Below the pieces are notes generated by a model. The model saw only the letters and a list, made by a program, of their open reading frames with translations. It made no database searches and had not been told where the DNA came from. A stretch of DNA of 64,000 nucleotides, from NCBI GenBank assembly GCA_963699825.1, contig CAVOVI010000004.1:310001-374000 (forward strand), written 5' to 3'. Below are positions 56,466 to 64,000 of this stretch, in pieces. The first letter of the stretch is position 1; each line of letters begins with the position of its first letter. The translations under genes and the position numbers were made by a program. Source of the stretch: SPDF01 sp963699825 (GTDB taxonomy: Bacteria > Gemmatimonadota > Gemmatimonadetes > Gemmatimonadales > GWC2-71-9).

Positions 56466-57825
56466 CAGGAAGCCCGGACCTGGTAGGTGATCGTGGCTCT
56501 CGCCCTTGGCGGGAACGGCCACCCTGAAACGCACCCGCGTACTCGACACCCGGTCCGCCGTTACCGAGCTCTGCAACACCGACCAGTCGCCACCCCGTTC
56601 CTCGTAGACATCGACGGTCGCGAGAGAATCGGTGGCGTTGGCGAGCGTGACGCGGTAGTCGGCCGTGGCGGTCGACTTGCCGTTCTTGTCGCGGGTGATG
56701 GTGTAGGTGGTCTGGGTGCGCTTGGCGGTCAGGTCGAAGGCGGTGCCGGCATCGAGCTCCATCGGCTGACCGGCGGCGGTGTGCCCAAGGGAGGATTCTC
56801 CAATGAGCTGCAGGCGCCCGCCGTCATCCTTCTGGTAGATGCGCGCGGTGCCGCCGGGCACCGGGGTGTCGCCAAACGGGGTCTTCAGCTTGCGGGACAC
56901 GACGTAGGTCACCGCGACCGGCATCTCCTGCTCGTCGCCGTACTGCGGGCAGTCCGCCCCAGTACGGGAGCCCGGACCTGCACGACAAGCCGCTTTGCGA
57001 CGGGAGCGTTGGTCGGCTCGAACAATGCCACGAGCGAAGTCTCCCCCGGACGAAGCGTCACGCGGCCGGGCACCGAATAGAGATGCGCTTCGCCCACTCG
57101 TTGCTCTTGCACCGCGCTCATCTCGTACGCCACGCCGGCGCTTGCCGGAGACCGACGCGCCATCGGCGATCCCTGTTGAGACACACCGACGTCGCCGGCC
57201 AGCAGCTGAAGCTCCGCATCGGCCACATTCAGCGTGTTTGACATGACCACTGCGTTGCCCGACACCCGCGCGTCCTTGCCCTCGAGGATCACCTGATAGC
57301 TCGCCTGCCAGCTGGCGCCATCCGTGAAATATGCCAGCCCGAGCGACGGCAGCGACTTGGTGCTGGACAGCGAGAGCCTCAGCGTCGGCTCCACGATCAC
57401 GACATCGGCCGGGAACCGCGGCATCCCGGGCGGCTGGAACGCCGATGGTCCCGTCCGCGTAGCGATATCGCTCCGGGTCCACCGCCAGGAGCGTCGCGCG
57501 GACGGTGTCACCCGCCCCGCTTCCCCGCATGAACAGCAGGTCCCGGCCGACCGCGCGCCGCAGCGTGCTCCCCTGGTCGGTGCCGCCGTCGTACGTCGCG
57601 GCCAGGAGGCTGACCGCCGGATCGAGCGGGAAGATCGTCGCCGGGTCGAGCGTGCCGAGGTTCACCCGCTGTTCAGAAGCACCCTTCGGGCACGGCGATC
57701 GGCAGGGTGCGGCGCACCAGCACGCGGCCGGAGTTGTAGATGGTCAGCCCGGTCTGGGCCGAGAGGGGGAGCGATGCGGCGACGAACAGCGCCGTCGCGA
57801 CAGGAATCCGGAGGAAGTTCTTCAT
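56462..57825 (-). CDS. DUF4139-domain exported protein (four frame changes)
   Basis: The product has a signal peptide (FLRIPVATALFVAASLPLSAQ) and beta-rich sequence: TLTIYN-like LTIYNSGRVLVRRTLPI, then DLLFMRGS, LAYFTDGASWQASYQVIL and KTPFGDTPVPGGTARIYQKD, as in DUF4139 proteins. Single extra bases are inferred at CCC 57682-57684, near 57441-57446 and at GG 56495-56496. Near 56945-56985 the frame moves by the other polarity, so either two extra bases or one missing base lies there. Corrected length is about 452 residues, ending TITYQVRASW. It overlaps the genes on both sides by four bases. Confidence 0.78.
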
Positions 57826-58118
57826 CGGGGGAGGTACTCCATGGCAATGCGGCTCACGATGCGGCGCACGAGGATGTAGGTGGCCCCGACGCCGATGACG
57901 CCGTAGATGCGACCCAGGAGCGGCTCGGCCGGCACGCGCCACCAGACGTAGGCCGCCATGAGGACCGTCGCGCCCAGCGCGACGCGACCGGCGAGCCGGC
58001 CAGCCCGCGCCTCACGGATGGCGTGGCAGTCGGGACAGTCGGTCCCCCACTTGAGGCCGAAGATCCGCTTGCCACAGGTGAGGCAGGGGACGTCAGGCGA
58101 TCCGCCGGACAACTGCAT
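57822..58118 (-). CDS. Small zinc-ribbon membrane protein of unknown function
   Basis: The 98-residue protein has a CLTCGKR...CPDCHAIR zinc ribbon at the N-terminus and two hydrophobic helices (VALGATVLMAAYVWW and IYGVIGVGATYILVRRIV). It overlaps the IDH gene by 26 bases at its start and DUF4139 by four bases at its end, so it belongs to the operon. No family name is known to me. Confidence 0.65.
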   Translation of the reverse strand: MQLSGGSPDVPCLTCGKRIFGLKWGTDCPDCHAIREARAGRLAGRVALGATVLMAAYVWWRVPAEPLLGRIYGVIGVGATYILVRRIVSRIAMEYLPR

Positions 58119-59109
58119 CGCCGAACTCCGTGGTCGAGGCGGTCCCGCCGAGATCGCGGGTCCGCACCTTGTCCTGCTCGATGACCCGGGCCACCGCGGC
58201 CCGGACCCTGTCGCCGGCCCCGACTTCGCCGAGGTGGTCGAGCATCATCGCGCCGGCGAGAATCAGGGCGGAGGGATTCGCGACATTCTTGCCGGCGATG
58301 TCGGGCGCGCTGCCGTGCACCGCCTCGAAGACCGCGGCGTGCTCGCCGATGTTGCCGCCGGGCGCCAGCCCCAGCCCGCCGATCAGGCCGGCCGCCAGGT
58401 CGCTCAGGATGTCCCCGAACATGTTGGTGGTGACCATCACGTCGAACTGCTCGGGGCGGAGCACCATCTGCATGGCGGCGTTGTCGATGATGAGGTCGTT
58501 GAAGGCGACGCGCCCCTCGTACTCCGCCGCCACCGTGCGGCCGACTTCGAGGAAGAGACCGCTCACCATCTTGAGGATGTTGGCCTTGTGGATGACCGTG
58601 ACCTTCTTGCGGCCCTTGCGGAGCGCGTACTCGAAGGCGAACCGGATGATCCGCTCACACCCGCCGCGCGTCACGATCGCCACCGACTCCGCCACCGCGC
58701 GCGGATCGTCCCCCACCGGCACGAAGTGCTCCACGCCGACGTAGAGCCCCTCCACGTTTTCGCGCACGAGCACGAGGTCCACGTTCGGGAACTTCCCCGC
58801 CCCGGCGATGCTCTTCGTGGGCCGGACGTTCGCGTAGAGCTTGAATTCCTTCCGAAGCGCCACGTTGACGGAACGAAAGCCGGTGCCGACCGGCGTGGTC
58901 AGCGGGCCCTTGAGGGCCAGCCGGGTCCGGCGAATGCTCTCGACCGTGGCGTCGGGGAGCGGATCACCGGAACGGTCCACCGCCGCCATGCCGGCGACCT
59001 GCTCGTCCCAGTCGAACTGCACGCCGGTCGCCTCGAGCACCTTCCGGGTGGCGGCGGTGATTTCGGGGCCGATGCCGTCGCCCGGGATCAATGTGACAAC
59101 GTGGCTCAT
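58093..59109 (-). CDS. Isocitrate/isopropylmalate dehydrogenase-family enzyme
   Basis: The 338-residue protein has VVTLIPGDGIGPEIT, LKGPLTTPVGTGFRSVNVALRK, LVLVRENVEGLYVG, and the metal-binding DIL-SDLAAGLIGGLGLAPGGNIG segment. The SVN and loop residues match the NAD-dependent isocitrate dehydrogenase (IDH3-like) group better than isopropylmalate dehydrogenase. It would run the TCA step from isocitrate to 2-oxoglutarate. The lipoprotein gene upstream overlaps its start (ATGA). Intact. Confidence 0.88.
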   Translation of the reverse strand: MSHVVTLIPGDGIGPEITAATRKVLEATGVQFDWDEQVAGMAAVDRSGDPLPDATVESIRRTRLALKGPLTTPVGTGFRSVNVALRKEFKLYANVRPTKSIAGAGKFPNVDLVLVRENVEGLYVGVEHFVPVGDDPRAVAESVAIVTRGGCERIIRFAFEYALRKGRKKVTVIHKANILKMVSGLFLEVGRTVAAEYEGRVAFNDLIIDNAAMQMVLRPEQFDVMVTTNMFGDILSDLAAGLIGGLGLAPGGNIGEHAAVFEAVHGSAPDIAGKNVANPSALILAGAMMLDHLGEVGAGDRVRAAVARVIEQDKVRTRDLGGTASTTEFGDAVVRRIA

Positions 59110-59795
59110 GGTTCGACGGTGATCGCGGGGAAGAGGATGGTCATCACGGAGTCCATGGCGGCCACGGGGGTGACGCCGGAAGCGATGATGTAGCTGCGGA
59201 AGACGACGTCGCCCATGCGGCTGTCGATGCCGACGAAGTTGGCCCGTGCCTCAACCGCCCCCAGGCTGTCATGCTGAAACGAAAGCGACGCCGGCACGAA
59301 GGTGTAGCGCCCGCCAGCGATGGCCATGAGTGTGCGGATGTTGGAAATCAGGGGATTGGGGACCTTCTCGATCTGCGGGTCCCGAAGGGCCGCCTGGCCG
59401 AGGTAGTCGGGATCGGCCGCAAGCCCCGGGGCGCTCCGGGCGAGCGCCCGCATCTGCGCGGGGAGCTTCCACTTCACGTCGGGCGCCCGAAGCATGAGCA
59501 GCTCACCGATGAGGGAGTCCGCCCACTGGTTGCTGCTGGCACGATCCGCGAACGGCGGCTTGCCGGCGAGCGAATCCCTGGCCACCACCAGGGTGATCGG
59601 CAAGACGCCGACCACCTGCCCCGCGATGCCGAGGGTATTCATCGGCGCGGGGGGTGGCATCTTCACCTGGGACTTCGACTTCGGAGCCGGCGCAGCCTCC
59701 TGGGCCTCGACCGGATCTGGCCCGACCTCCGCAGTGCTGCCACCGGCGCAAGCCGCCAGACCGATGAGGACCAACAGACGGGATATGTGATGCAC
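59106..59795 (-). CDS. Lipoprotein of unknown function
   Basis: The 229-residue product has a lipoprotein signal (LLVLIGLAACAGG) and an Ala/Pro/Lys-rich linker (EAAPAPKSKSQVKMPPPAP), then a beta/alpha domain with IAGQVVGVLPITLVVARDS and FPAITVEP. No family is recognised. The GTG at 59795 starts the signal peptide. It overlaps the IDH gene by four bases; about 160 bases upstream hold no other gene. Confidence 0.65.
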   Translation of the reverse strand: MHHISRLLVLIGLAACAGGSTAEVGPDPVEAQEAAPAPKSKSQVKMPPPAPMNTLGIAGQVVGVLPITLVVARDSLAGKPPFADRASSNQWADSLIGELLMLRAPDVKWKLPAQMRALARSAPGLAADPDYLGQAALRDPQIEKVPNPLISNIRTLMAIAGGRYTFVPASLSFQHDSLGAVEARANFVGIDSRMGDVVFRSYIIASGVTPVAAMDSVMTILFPAITVEP

Positions 59796-59954
59796 GGGGA
59801 CTCCCCTGTCTGGGCCTTCGCTCCCAACCCCGGAAGCTGACGCCCTTTGGTAAGTCGCTATTGGACAACGTGATATGCCCTTCCTCGCCATACCGCGCGA
59901 AGGGGCCTAAGCCGTGGAAATCTAATGGGATGGGAGGGGTGGGGCGAGGGCGAC

Positions 59955-60824
59955 CTACTCGAGCGAGAGGCCCCCGTCGACGACCAGAACCTGGCCGGTT
60001 ACGTGCCGCGCGTCATCCGAGCAGAGGAAGGAAATCACCTTGGCGACATCGGCCGGCTCGGCGACGCGACCCAGCACCGAGTGCTTCTTGGCGCGCTCGA
60101 TCACCTCATCGGGGAGCATCCCCATCCGTTCCGTCCGGATGAAGCCGGGGGCGACGGCGTTGACGTTCACGTTCGAGGGACCGAGCTCCACCGCGGCGGC
60201 ACGGGTCAGGCCGATGACGCCCGCCTTGCTCGCGGCATAGTTCGCGACGCCAAATCCCGGCCGCTCGGCCTGATGGGCGCTGACGTTCACGATCTTGCCG
60301 TACTGCTGTTCCCGAAATCCCTGCGAGACGGCACGAATGCACTGGAAGGTTCCGGTGATGTTGGTTTCCAGCACGTCCTTCCACGCCTTGTCCGTCATCC
60401 GCCAGAGGGCGCCGTCCATCGCGATGCCGGCGTTGTTGACCAGGATATGGAGTCCGCCGAGCTCCCTGCGTACCTCGGCCACGAACCGATCCACCGCCTT
60501 GGCGTCCCGCACGTCGCACTTGGCGGCGTAGACGTCGACCCCCATCGCGCGCAGGGCCGTCTCAGTCAGCAGCGCCTGCTCGGTGACGTCCCGACCAGGG
60601 AGGTCCACGAAGCAGAAGGCGACGTGGCACCCCTGCCGACCGAACTCGAGGGCGATGGCCCGTCCCAGACCGGTGGCTCCCCCGGTGACCACGGCGACCT
60701 TTCCCCGGAGGCCGGTATCGGCGACCGGCTGGGGCGCAGGCTGTTCCATCACGGCACCGCTGCTGCGGCGACCGGAGGCCGCCTGCCAGTGGCTGCCCTT
60801 GTATTCGGAAGGAGGAGTCGGCAT
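59955..60824 (-). CDS. SDR, 3-oxoacyl-ACP reductase-like
   Basis: The 289-residue protein is a classical SDR: GKVAVVTGGATGLGRAIALEF, LVNNAGI, then NVSAHQAERPGFGVANYAASKAG with Ser, Tyr and Lys catalytic residues, and APGFIRTERM. It is FabG-like, reducing 3-oxoacyl groups or a related substrate, possibly acetoacetyl-CoA. The first 25 residues before MEQPAP are poorly conserved, so the start may be the ATG at 60749. A REP-like repeat lies upstream. Intact. Confidence 0.87.
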   Translation of the reverse strand: MPTPPSEYKGSHWQAASGRRSSGAVMEQPAPQPVADTGLRGKVAVVTGGATGLGRAIALEFGRQGCHVAFCFVDLPGRDVTEQALLTETALRAMGVDVYAAKCDVRDAKAVDRFVAEVRRELGGLHILVNNAGIAMDGALWRMTDKAWKDVLETNITGTFQCIRAVSQGFREQQYGKIVNVSAHQAERPGFGVANYAASKAGVIGLTRAAAVELGPSNVNVNAVAPGFIRTERMGMLPDEVIERAKKHSVLGRVAEPADVAKVISFLCSDDARHVTGQVLVVDGGLSLE

Positions 60825-60903
60825 AGACCGTCGAAGGTACGGCGCGGACGGGGGGAGGGCAAGAAGGCGGGGCAGCTGGGCAGGGCGGCAGTCACGGGAG
60901 CCC

Positions 60904-60971
60904 CGTCATTCCCGCGCAAGCGGGAATCCAGCAGCGCAGTCTGCTGGACCCCCGCGTACGCGGGGGTGACG
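60904..60971. repeat. Palindromic REP-like element that can fold as a cloverleaf
   Basis: A closing stem (CGTCA/TGACG) encloses three perfect hairpins: ATTCCCGC/GCGGGAAT, CCAGCAG/CTGCTGG and CCCCCGC/GCGGGGG. It sits between the SDR and cstA genes and looks like a dispersed intergenic repeat type. Confidence 0.7.
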
Positions 60972-61030
60972 GACAGGAGATGGCGAGCGGGGTGCTTCCG
61001 GCAACCGCGAGATGCACGCATCTTATCGGA

Positions 61031-63064
61031 ATGCAAACCATCGGCTGGATTCTCGTCTCCGTAGTCGGGGCGGTGTCCTGGGGCGTCCTCGCGCTGCATC
61101 GCGGGGAAACCATCAGTGCCGCCTGGCTGGTCCTCGCGGCGGTCGGCACCTACCTCGTCGCCTACCGGTTCTACGCCCGGTTCCTCGCATCCCGGGTGCT
61201 CGAGGTCGACCCGACCCGCGCCACCCCAGCCGAGCGGCTGAGCAACGGCCGGGACTTCGTACCGACCACCCGCGGCGTGCTGTTCGGACACCACTTCGCC
61301 GCCATCGCAGGGGCCGGCCCGCTGGTGGGTCCGGTCCTCGCCGCCCAGTTCGGCTATCTCCCCGGCATGCTCTGGATCGTGTTCGGCGTCGTCCTCGGCG
61401 GTGCCGTGCAGGACTTCGTCATCCTCTTCGCCTCGATGCGGCGCGACGGGAAGTCGCTCGGCCAGATGGCAAAGGAGGAGATCGGGCCGGTCACCGGGAT
61501 GGCTGCAATGATCGCCATCCTGGCCATCATGATCATCCTGCTGGCGGTGCTGGCGCTCGTGGTGGTCAATGCGCTGCGGGACAGTCCGTGGGGACTGTTC
61601 ACGATCGCGTGCACGGTGCCGATCGCCCTGCTGATGGGGTTCTGGATGAAGGTGTGGCGGCCGGGCCGGACGCTGGAGGCCACGACGGTCGGCATCATCC
61701 TCCTGATGGCCTCGCTCGTCGGCGGGCGATTCGTGGCCGAGAGCGCGACGCTTGCCCCGCTCTTCACGATGAACGCGACCGCCATCGCCTGGCTGATCAT
61801 CGCCTACGGCTTCGTGGCGAGCGTCCTGCCGGTCTGGATGCTCCTCTGCCCGCGGGACTACCTGTCGACCTTCATGAAGGTCGGCACCATCGTCCTCCTG
61901 GCCATCGGCATTCTCGTCGTCCTGCCGCCGATCAAGCTCCCCGCCCTGACGCAGTTCATCGACGGCACCGGGCCGGTCTTCGCCGGCAAGCTCTTTCCGT
62001 TCGCGTTCATCACCATCGCCTGCGGCGCCATCAGCGGGTTCCATGCGCTGGTGGCGAGCGGCACGACACCCAAGATGCTGCGCCGGGAGGGCGACGCGCC
62101 CCTCATCGGGTACGGCGGAATGCTGATGGAGTCGTTCGTCGCGGTCATGGCGCTGTGCGCCGCTGCGGTGCTCGACCCCGGCGTCTACTTCGCCATCAAC
62201 GCCCCGCTCGCCACCCTCGGCGGCTCGCTGGACGCCGCGGCGGAAACGATTCGAGGCTGGGGCTTTGTCGTCACGCCCGGCCAGATGGAGGCGCTCGCCG
62301 CCTCCGTCGGTGAGTCCACGCTCCTGGCGCGCACCGGCGGCGCACCGTCACTGGCGGTCGGCATGGCGCAGATCTTTGCCGGCGTGTTCGGCGCCCACCT
62401 GACGGCGCTCTGGTACCACTTCGCCATCATGTTCGAGGCGCTGTTCATCCTGACCACCGTGGATACCGGCACGCGTGTCGGCCGCTTCATGTTCCAGGAA
62501 CTGGCAGGACACGTCTGGGAGCCGATGGGACGCACCTCCTGGTATCCGAGCACCGTCCTCGCGTCCGGCGCGGTCGTGGCGGGGTGGGGGTGGTTCCTCC
62601 TGCAGGGCGTCCACGACCCCCTCGGCGGGATCAACACCCTCTGGCCGCTCTTCGGTATCAGCAACCAGTTGCTCGCGGCCATCGCGCTTGCGGTCGGCAC
62701 GACGGTGCTCATCCGCTCGGGGAAGGCGCGGTATGCCTGGGTCACCCTCCTCCCCCTCGCCTGGCTTCTCATCGTGACACTCACCGCGGGGTGGCAGAAG
62801 ATCTTCGCCGCCGACCCCCGACTCGGGTTCCTCGCGCACGCGGCGGACACCAGCGCGCGGATCACGAGTGGGGCGATGGATCCGGCCATGGGCGCCCGGT
62901 TGATCTTCAACGACCGACTGAACGTCGCGGTCGCCGGGCTCTTCATGGCCGTCGTGGTACTCGTGGTGATCTCATCGGTGCGGGTCTGGCTGGGAATCCT
63001 GCGGGGGACGACGCCCGCCACCACCAGGGAGGCGCCGTATGTGGCGACCAGCTATGCGAATTGA
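61031..63064 (+). CDS. cstA: CstA-family carbon-starvation/peptide-pyruvate transporter
   Basis: The intact 677-residue membrane protein has about 16 helices. It shows FVPTTRGVLFGHHFAAIAGAGPLVGPVLAAQFG, SGFHALVASGTTPKMLRREGDAP and NTLWPLFGISNQLLAAIAL, the CstA signature. Family members import pyruvate or peptides during carbon starvation. ATG at 61031 begins the hydrophobic start (MQTIGWILVSVVG). The small partner YbdD-type protein is encoded right after, overlapping by 26 bases. Confidence 0.93.
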   Translation: MQTIGWILVSVVGAVSWGVLALHRGETISAAWLVLAAVGTYLVAYRFYARFLASRVLEVDPTRATPAERLSNGRDFVPTTRGVLFGHHFAAIAGAGPLVGPVLAAQFGYLPGMLWIVFGVVLGGAVQDFVILFASMRRDGKSLGQMAKEEIGPVTGMAAMIAILAIMIILLAVLALVVVNALRDSPWGLFTIACTVPIALLMGFWMKVWRPGRTLEATTVGIILLMASLVGGRFVAESATLAPLFTMNATAIAWLIIAYGFVASVLPVWMLLCPRDYLSTFMKVGTIVLLAIGILVVLPPIKLPALTQFIDGTGPVFAGKLFPFAFITIACGAISGFHALVASGTTPKMLRREGDAPLIGYGGMLMESFVAVMALCAAAVLDPGVYFAINAPLATLGGSLDAAAETIRGWGFVVTPGQMEALAASVGESTLLARTGGAPSLAVGMAQIFAGVFGAHLTALWYHFAIMFEALFILTTVDTGTRVGRFMFQELAGHVWEPMGRTSWYPSTVLASGAVVAGWGWFLLQGVHDPLGGINTLWPLFGISNQLLAAIALAVGTTVLIRSGKARYAWVTLLPLAWLLIVTLTAGWQKIFAADPRLGFLAHAADTSARITSGAMDPAMGARLIFNDRLNVAVAGLFMAVVVLVVISSVRVWLGILRGTTPATTREAPYVATSYAN

Positions 63065-63248
63065 GCTCCTCGCCGCCCTGCGGCGTGGACTGCAGGCGGT
63101 GCGGCGCATGGCGGGAATGCCGGATTACGCGGCGTATGTCGAGCACCGCTGCAGGCACCATCCAGAGGAGGGCGTGCCCACTGAGCGTGAGTATTATGCC
63201 GAGTACGTCACCGCCCGCTACGGTGATTCTCCCACGAGGTGCTGCTGA
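63039..63248 (+). CDS. YbdD/YjiX-family (DUF466) small protein
   Basis: The 69-residue protein shows MAGMPDYAAYVEHRCRHHPEEGVP then TEREYYAEYV, the conserved DUF466 core. In E. coli and relatives these small proteins are needed for pyruvate uptake with CstA/BtsT. Starts at 63039 or 63054 are both possible. It overlaps cstA and the following gene, so the three are one operon. Confidence 0.85.
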   Translation: MWRPAMRIELLAALRRGLQAVRRMAGMPDYAAYVEHRCRHHPEEGVPTEREYYAEYVTARYGDSPTRCC

Positions 63249-63830
63249 TGAACCGTCTGGTCCGCTATTTCGTGAACGGGCTCCTGTTCTCGACACCGAT
63301 CGCCCTGACGCTCTATGTCTGCTGGCGCATCTTCCGCGCGGTAGACGGCTGGCTCGGGCTTCCCTGGCATGGCGCAGGGTTCATCGCGACCATCGTGCTC
63401 ATCACGCTGGTTGGCTACCTCGCCACCACTTACCTCTGGAGTTCCCTCTTCGGGCTCGTGGAGCAGGCGATGGAGCGGGTGCCGCTGGTCCGCTTCCTCT
63501 ACAACTCCCTGAAGGAAGTCCTCGGCGCGTTTGTCGGGGAGAAGAAGCGCTTCGATCGGCCGGTCGTGGTGCAGCTCATTCCCGGCGGCAACGCCCGCGC
63601 GCTCGGGCTTCCTGACGCGGGAGTCCCTTGGCTCACTGGGGCTGACGGACCTGGTCGCGGTCTACCTGCCCCAGTCCTACAACTTCGCCGGGCAGGTCCT
63701 GCTCTTTCCCCGCGACCAGGTGACCCCGATCGAAGCCAGCAGCAGCGACGTGATGGCGTTCATCGTGTCGGGAGGGGTGGTGGAGGGCGGCGACCGGGGG
63801 AGCGAAGAACCAGCCACCCGAGCGCCGTAA
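63248..63830 (+). CDS. DUF502 membrane protein (one frameshift)
   Basis: The corrected 193-residue protein has two N-terminal helices (VNGLLFSTPIALTLYVCW and FIATIVLITLVGYLATTY) and the DUF502 pattern VPLVRFLYNSLKEVLGAF, LGLTDLVAVYLPQSYNFAGQ and a C-terminal VSGGVV. One extra base near 63608 shifts the frame. Function is unknown in bacteria. Its end overlaps the convergent MFS gene by 71 bases. Confidence 0.82.
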
Positions 63831-64000
63831 CCGCCATCAGCGCCGCGGAGGCCCTGAGCGCGACACCGGCGCCGGCATTCTGGTAGACCAACCCGAACAG
63901 CAAGCCGGCAGGGAGCGCGGCGAGGCCCGTGACACCGTGGTAGGCGCCGAATCCCCGCCCTGTCCGCACCGGCGCGAGCTGCGCGACGAGCGCCCGCTCC
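63760..64000 (-). CDS. MFS transporter, C-terminal fragment
   Basis: The gene enters from the right edge. The visible 79 residues include a cytoplasmic loop and two helices: FGAYHGVTGLAALPAGLLFGLVYQ and LRASAALMAVTALGWLVLRS, ending in a Pro/Arg tail. The ERALVAQL...RGFGAYHG loop is typical of major-facilitator drug or sugar transporters. Substrate cannot be judged. Confidence 0.7.
   Translation of the reverse strand, partial: ERALVAQLAPVRTGRGFGAYHGVTGLAALPAGLLFGLVYQNAGAGVALRASAALMAVTALGWLVLRSPGRRPPPPLPTR

Noticed and set aside
55605..57665. DUF4139-phosphoesterase fusion protein
   Set aside because: The fusion depends on one extra base; the corrected sequence gives a normal stop and a GTGA-coupled start.
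142..63830. Programmed +1 frameshifting as a genome-wide habit
   Set aside because: Sites share no motif, occur at random places inside domains and often lengthen short base runs, which is the pattern of uncorrected insertions.
1..64000. tRNA, rRNA, CRISPR array, prophage or insertion sequence
   Set aside because: No cloverleaf gene with a conserved T-loop, no regularly spaced repeats with spacers and no transposase or phage proteins were seen.

Overview
The window is GC-rich (roughly two thirds G+C) bacterial chromosomal DNA, almost fully coding, with genes on both strands and no gap longer than about 210 bases. The gene set suggests a Gram-negative, menaquinone-using aerobe. It includes outer-membrane beta-barrel proteins, several lipoproteins, a late futalosine-type menaquinone cluster, an ECF sigma/anti-sigma pair, an ETF/ETF-quinone oxidoreductase system and a MetPS-type sodium symporter. 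The overall style resembles Gemmatimonadota. That assignment is an inference from gene content, because no rRNA or other phylogenetic marker is present. I see no tRNA, rRNA, CRISPR array, prophage, transposase or recognisable defence island.

Layout. 1-7.8 kb: a partial secreted protein, a lipoprotein, an FHA-GAF-adenylate cyclase, then a minus-strand run of HD-GYP response regulator, glmM, glmS, dtd and maf (amino-sugar supply and quality control). 7.9-14.9 kb: a Cys/Met gamma-family PLP enzyme, M48 peptidase, purD, cupredoxin, mutM, a UvrC-like GIY-YIG protein, a small secreted protein and a phosphodiesterase. 15-19.2 kb: menG/ubiE, a UbiA prenyltransferase, UbiD and UbiX homologues (late quinone synthesis). 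19.3-22.5 kb: ECF sigma factor, zinc-finger anti-sigma factor, bactofilin-like membrane protein and a toast-rack-like secreted protein (an envelope-stress module). 22.5-29.6 kb: SAM hydrolase, PPK2, a Ser/Thr kinase, two small or secreted unknowns, Mrp, a NifU-type scaffold and a DHH phosphoesterase. 29.7-38.4 kb: two APC amino-acid permeases, metPS, guaB, a Uma2-family protein, and an SH3b protein with a Lys/Pro/Ala-tailed partner. 38.4-46.4 kb: gpmI, a beta-barrel, a catalytically altered PTPS homologue and a molybdenum-cofactor run (fdhD, CoA-binding, beta-barrel, mobA, mobB, moeA, terC). 46.4-64 kb: SDR, UMF1 transporter, diguanylate cyclase, ETF-QO, etfA, etfB, acyl-CoA dehydrogenase, SprT-like, phosphoesterase, DUF4139, isocitrate dehydrogenase-like, FabG-like, cstA with its small partner, DUF502 and a partial MFS protein.

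The most striking property of the sequence itself is that 23 otherwise conserved genes are broken by about 39 single-base shifts. All but one have the same polarity (one extra base), and many lengthen a short homopolymer. The simplest explanation is uncorrected insertion errors in a long-read or low-coverage assembly. I therefore annotate these as single genes spanning the shifts, and lengths in amino acids are given after removing the extra bases.

The best regulatory signal is a pair of near-identical promoters (TGAAAC-N17-CGTA, like the Bacillus sigma-W consensus). They precede two genes whose products could act at the envelope, the M48 peptidase and a secreted protein, and lie in the same window as an ECF sigma/anti-sigma pair. 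I did not find a convincing wholly new system. The strongest leads are the sigma/anti-sigma/bactofilin/toast-rack operon, the overlapping PPK2-kinase pair, the active-site-less PTPS homologue beside fdhD, and several palindromic or heptamer intergenic repeats.
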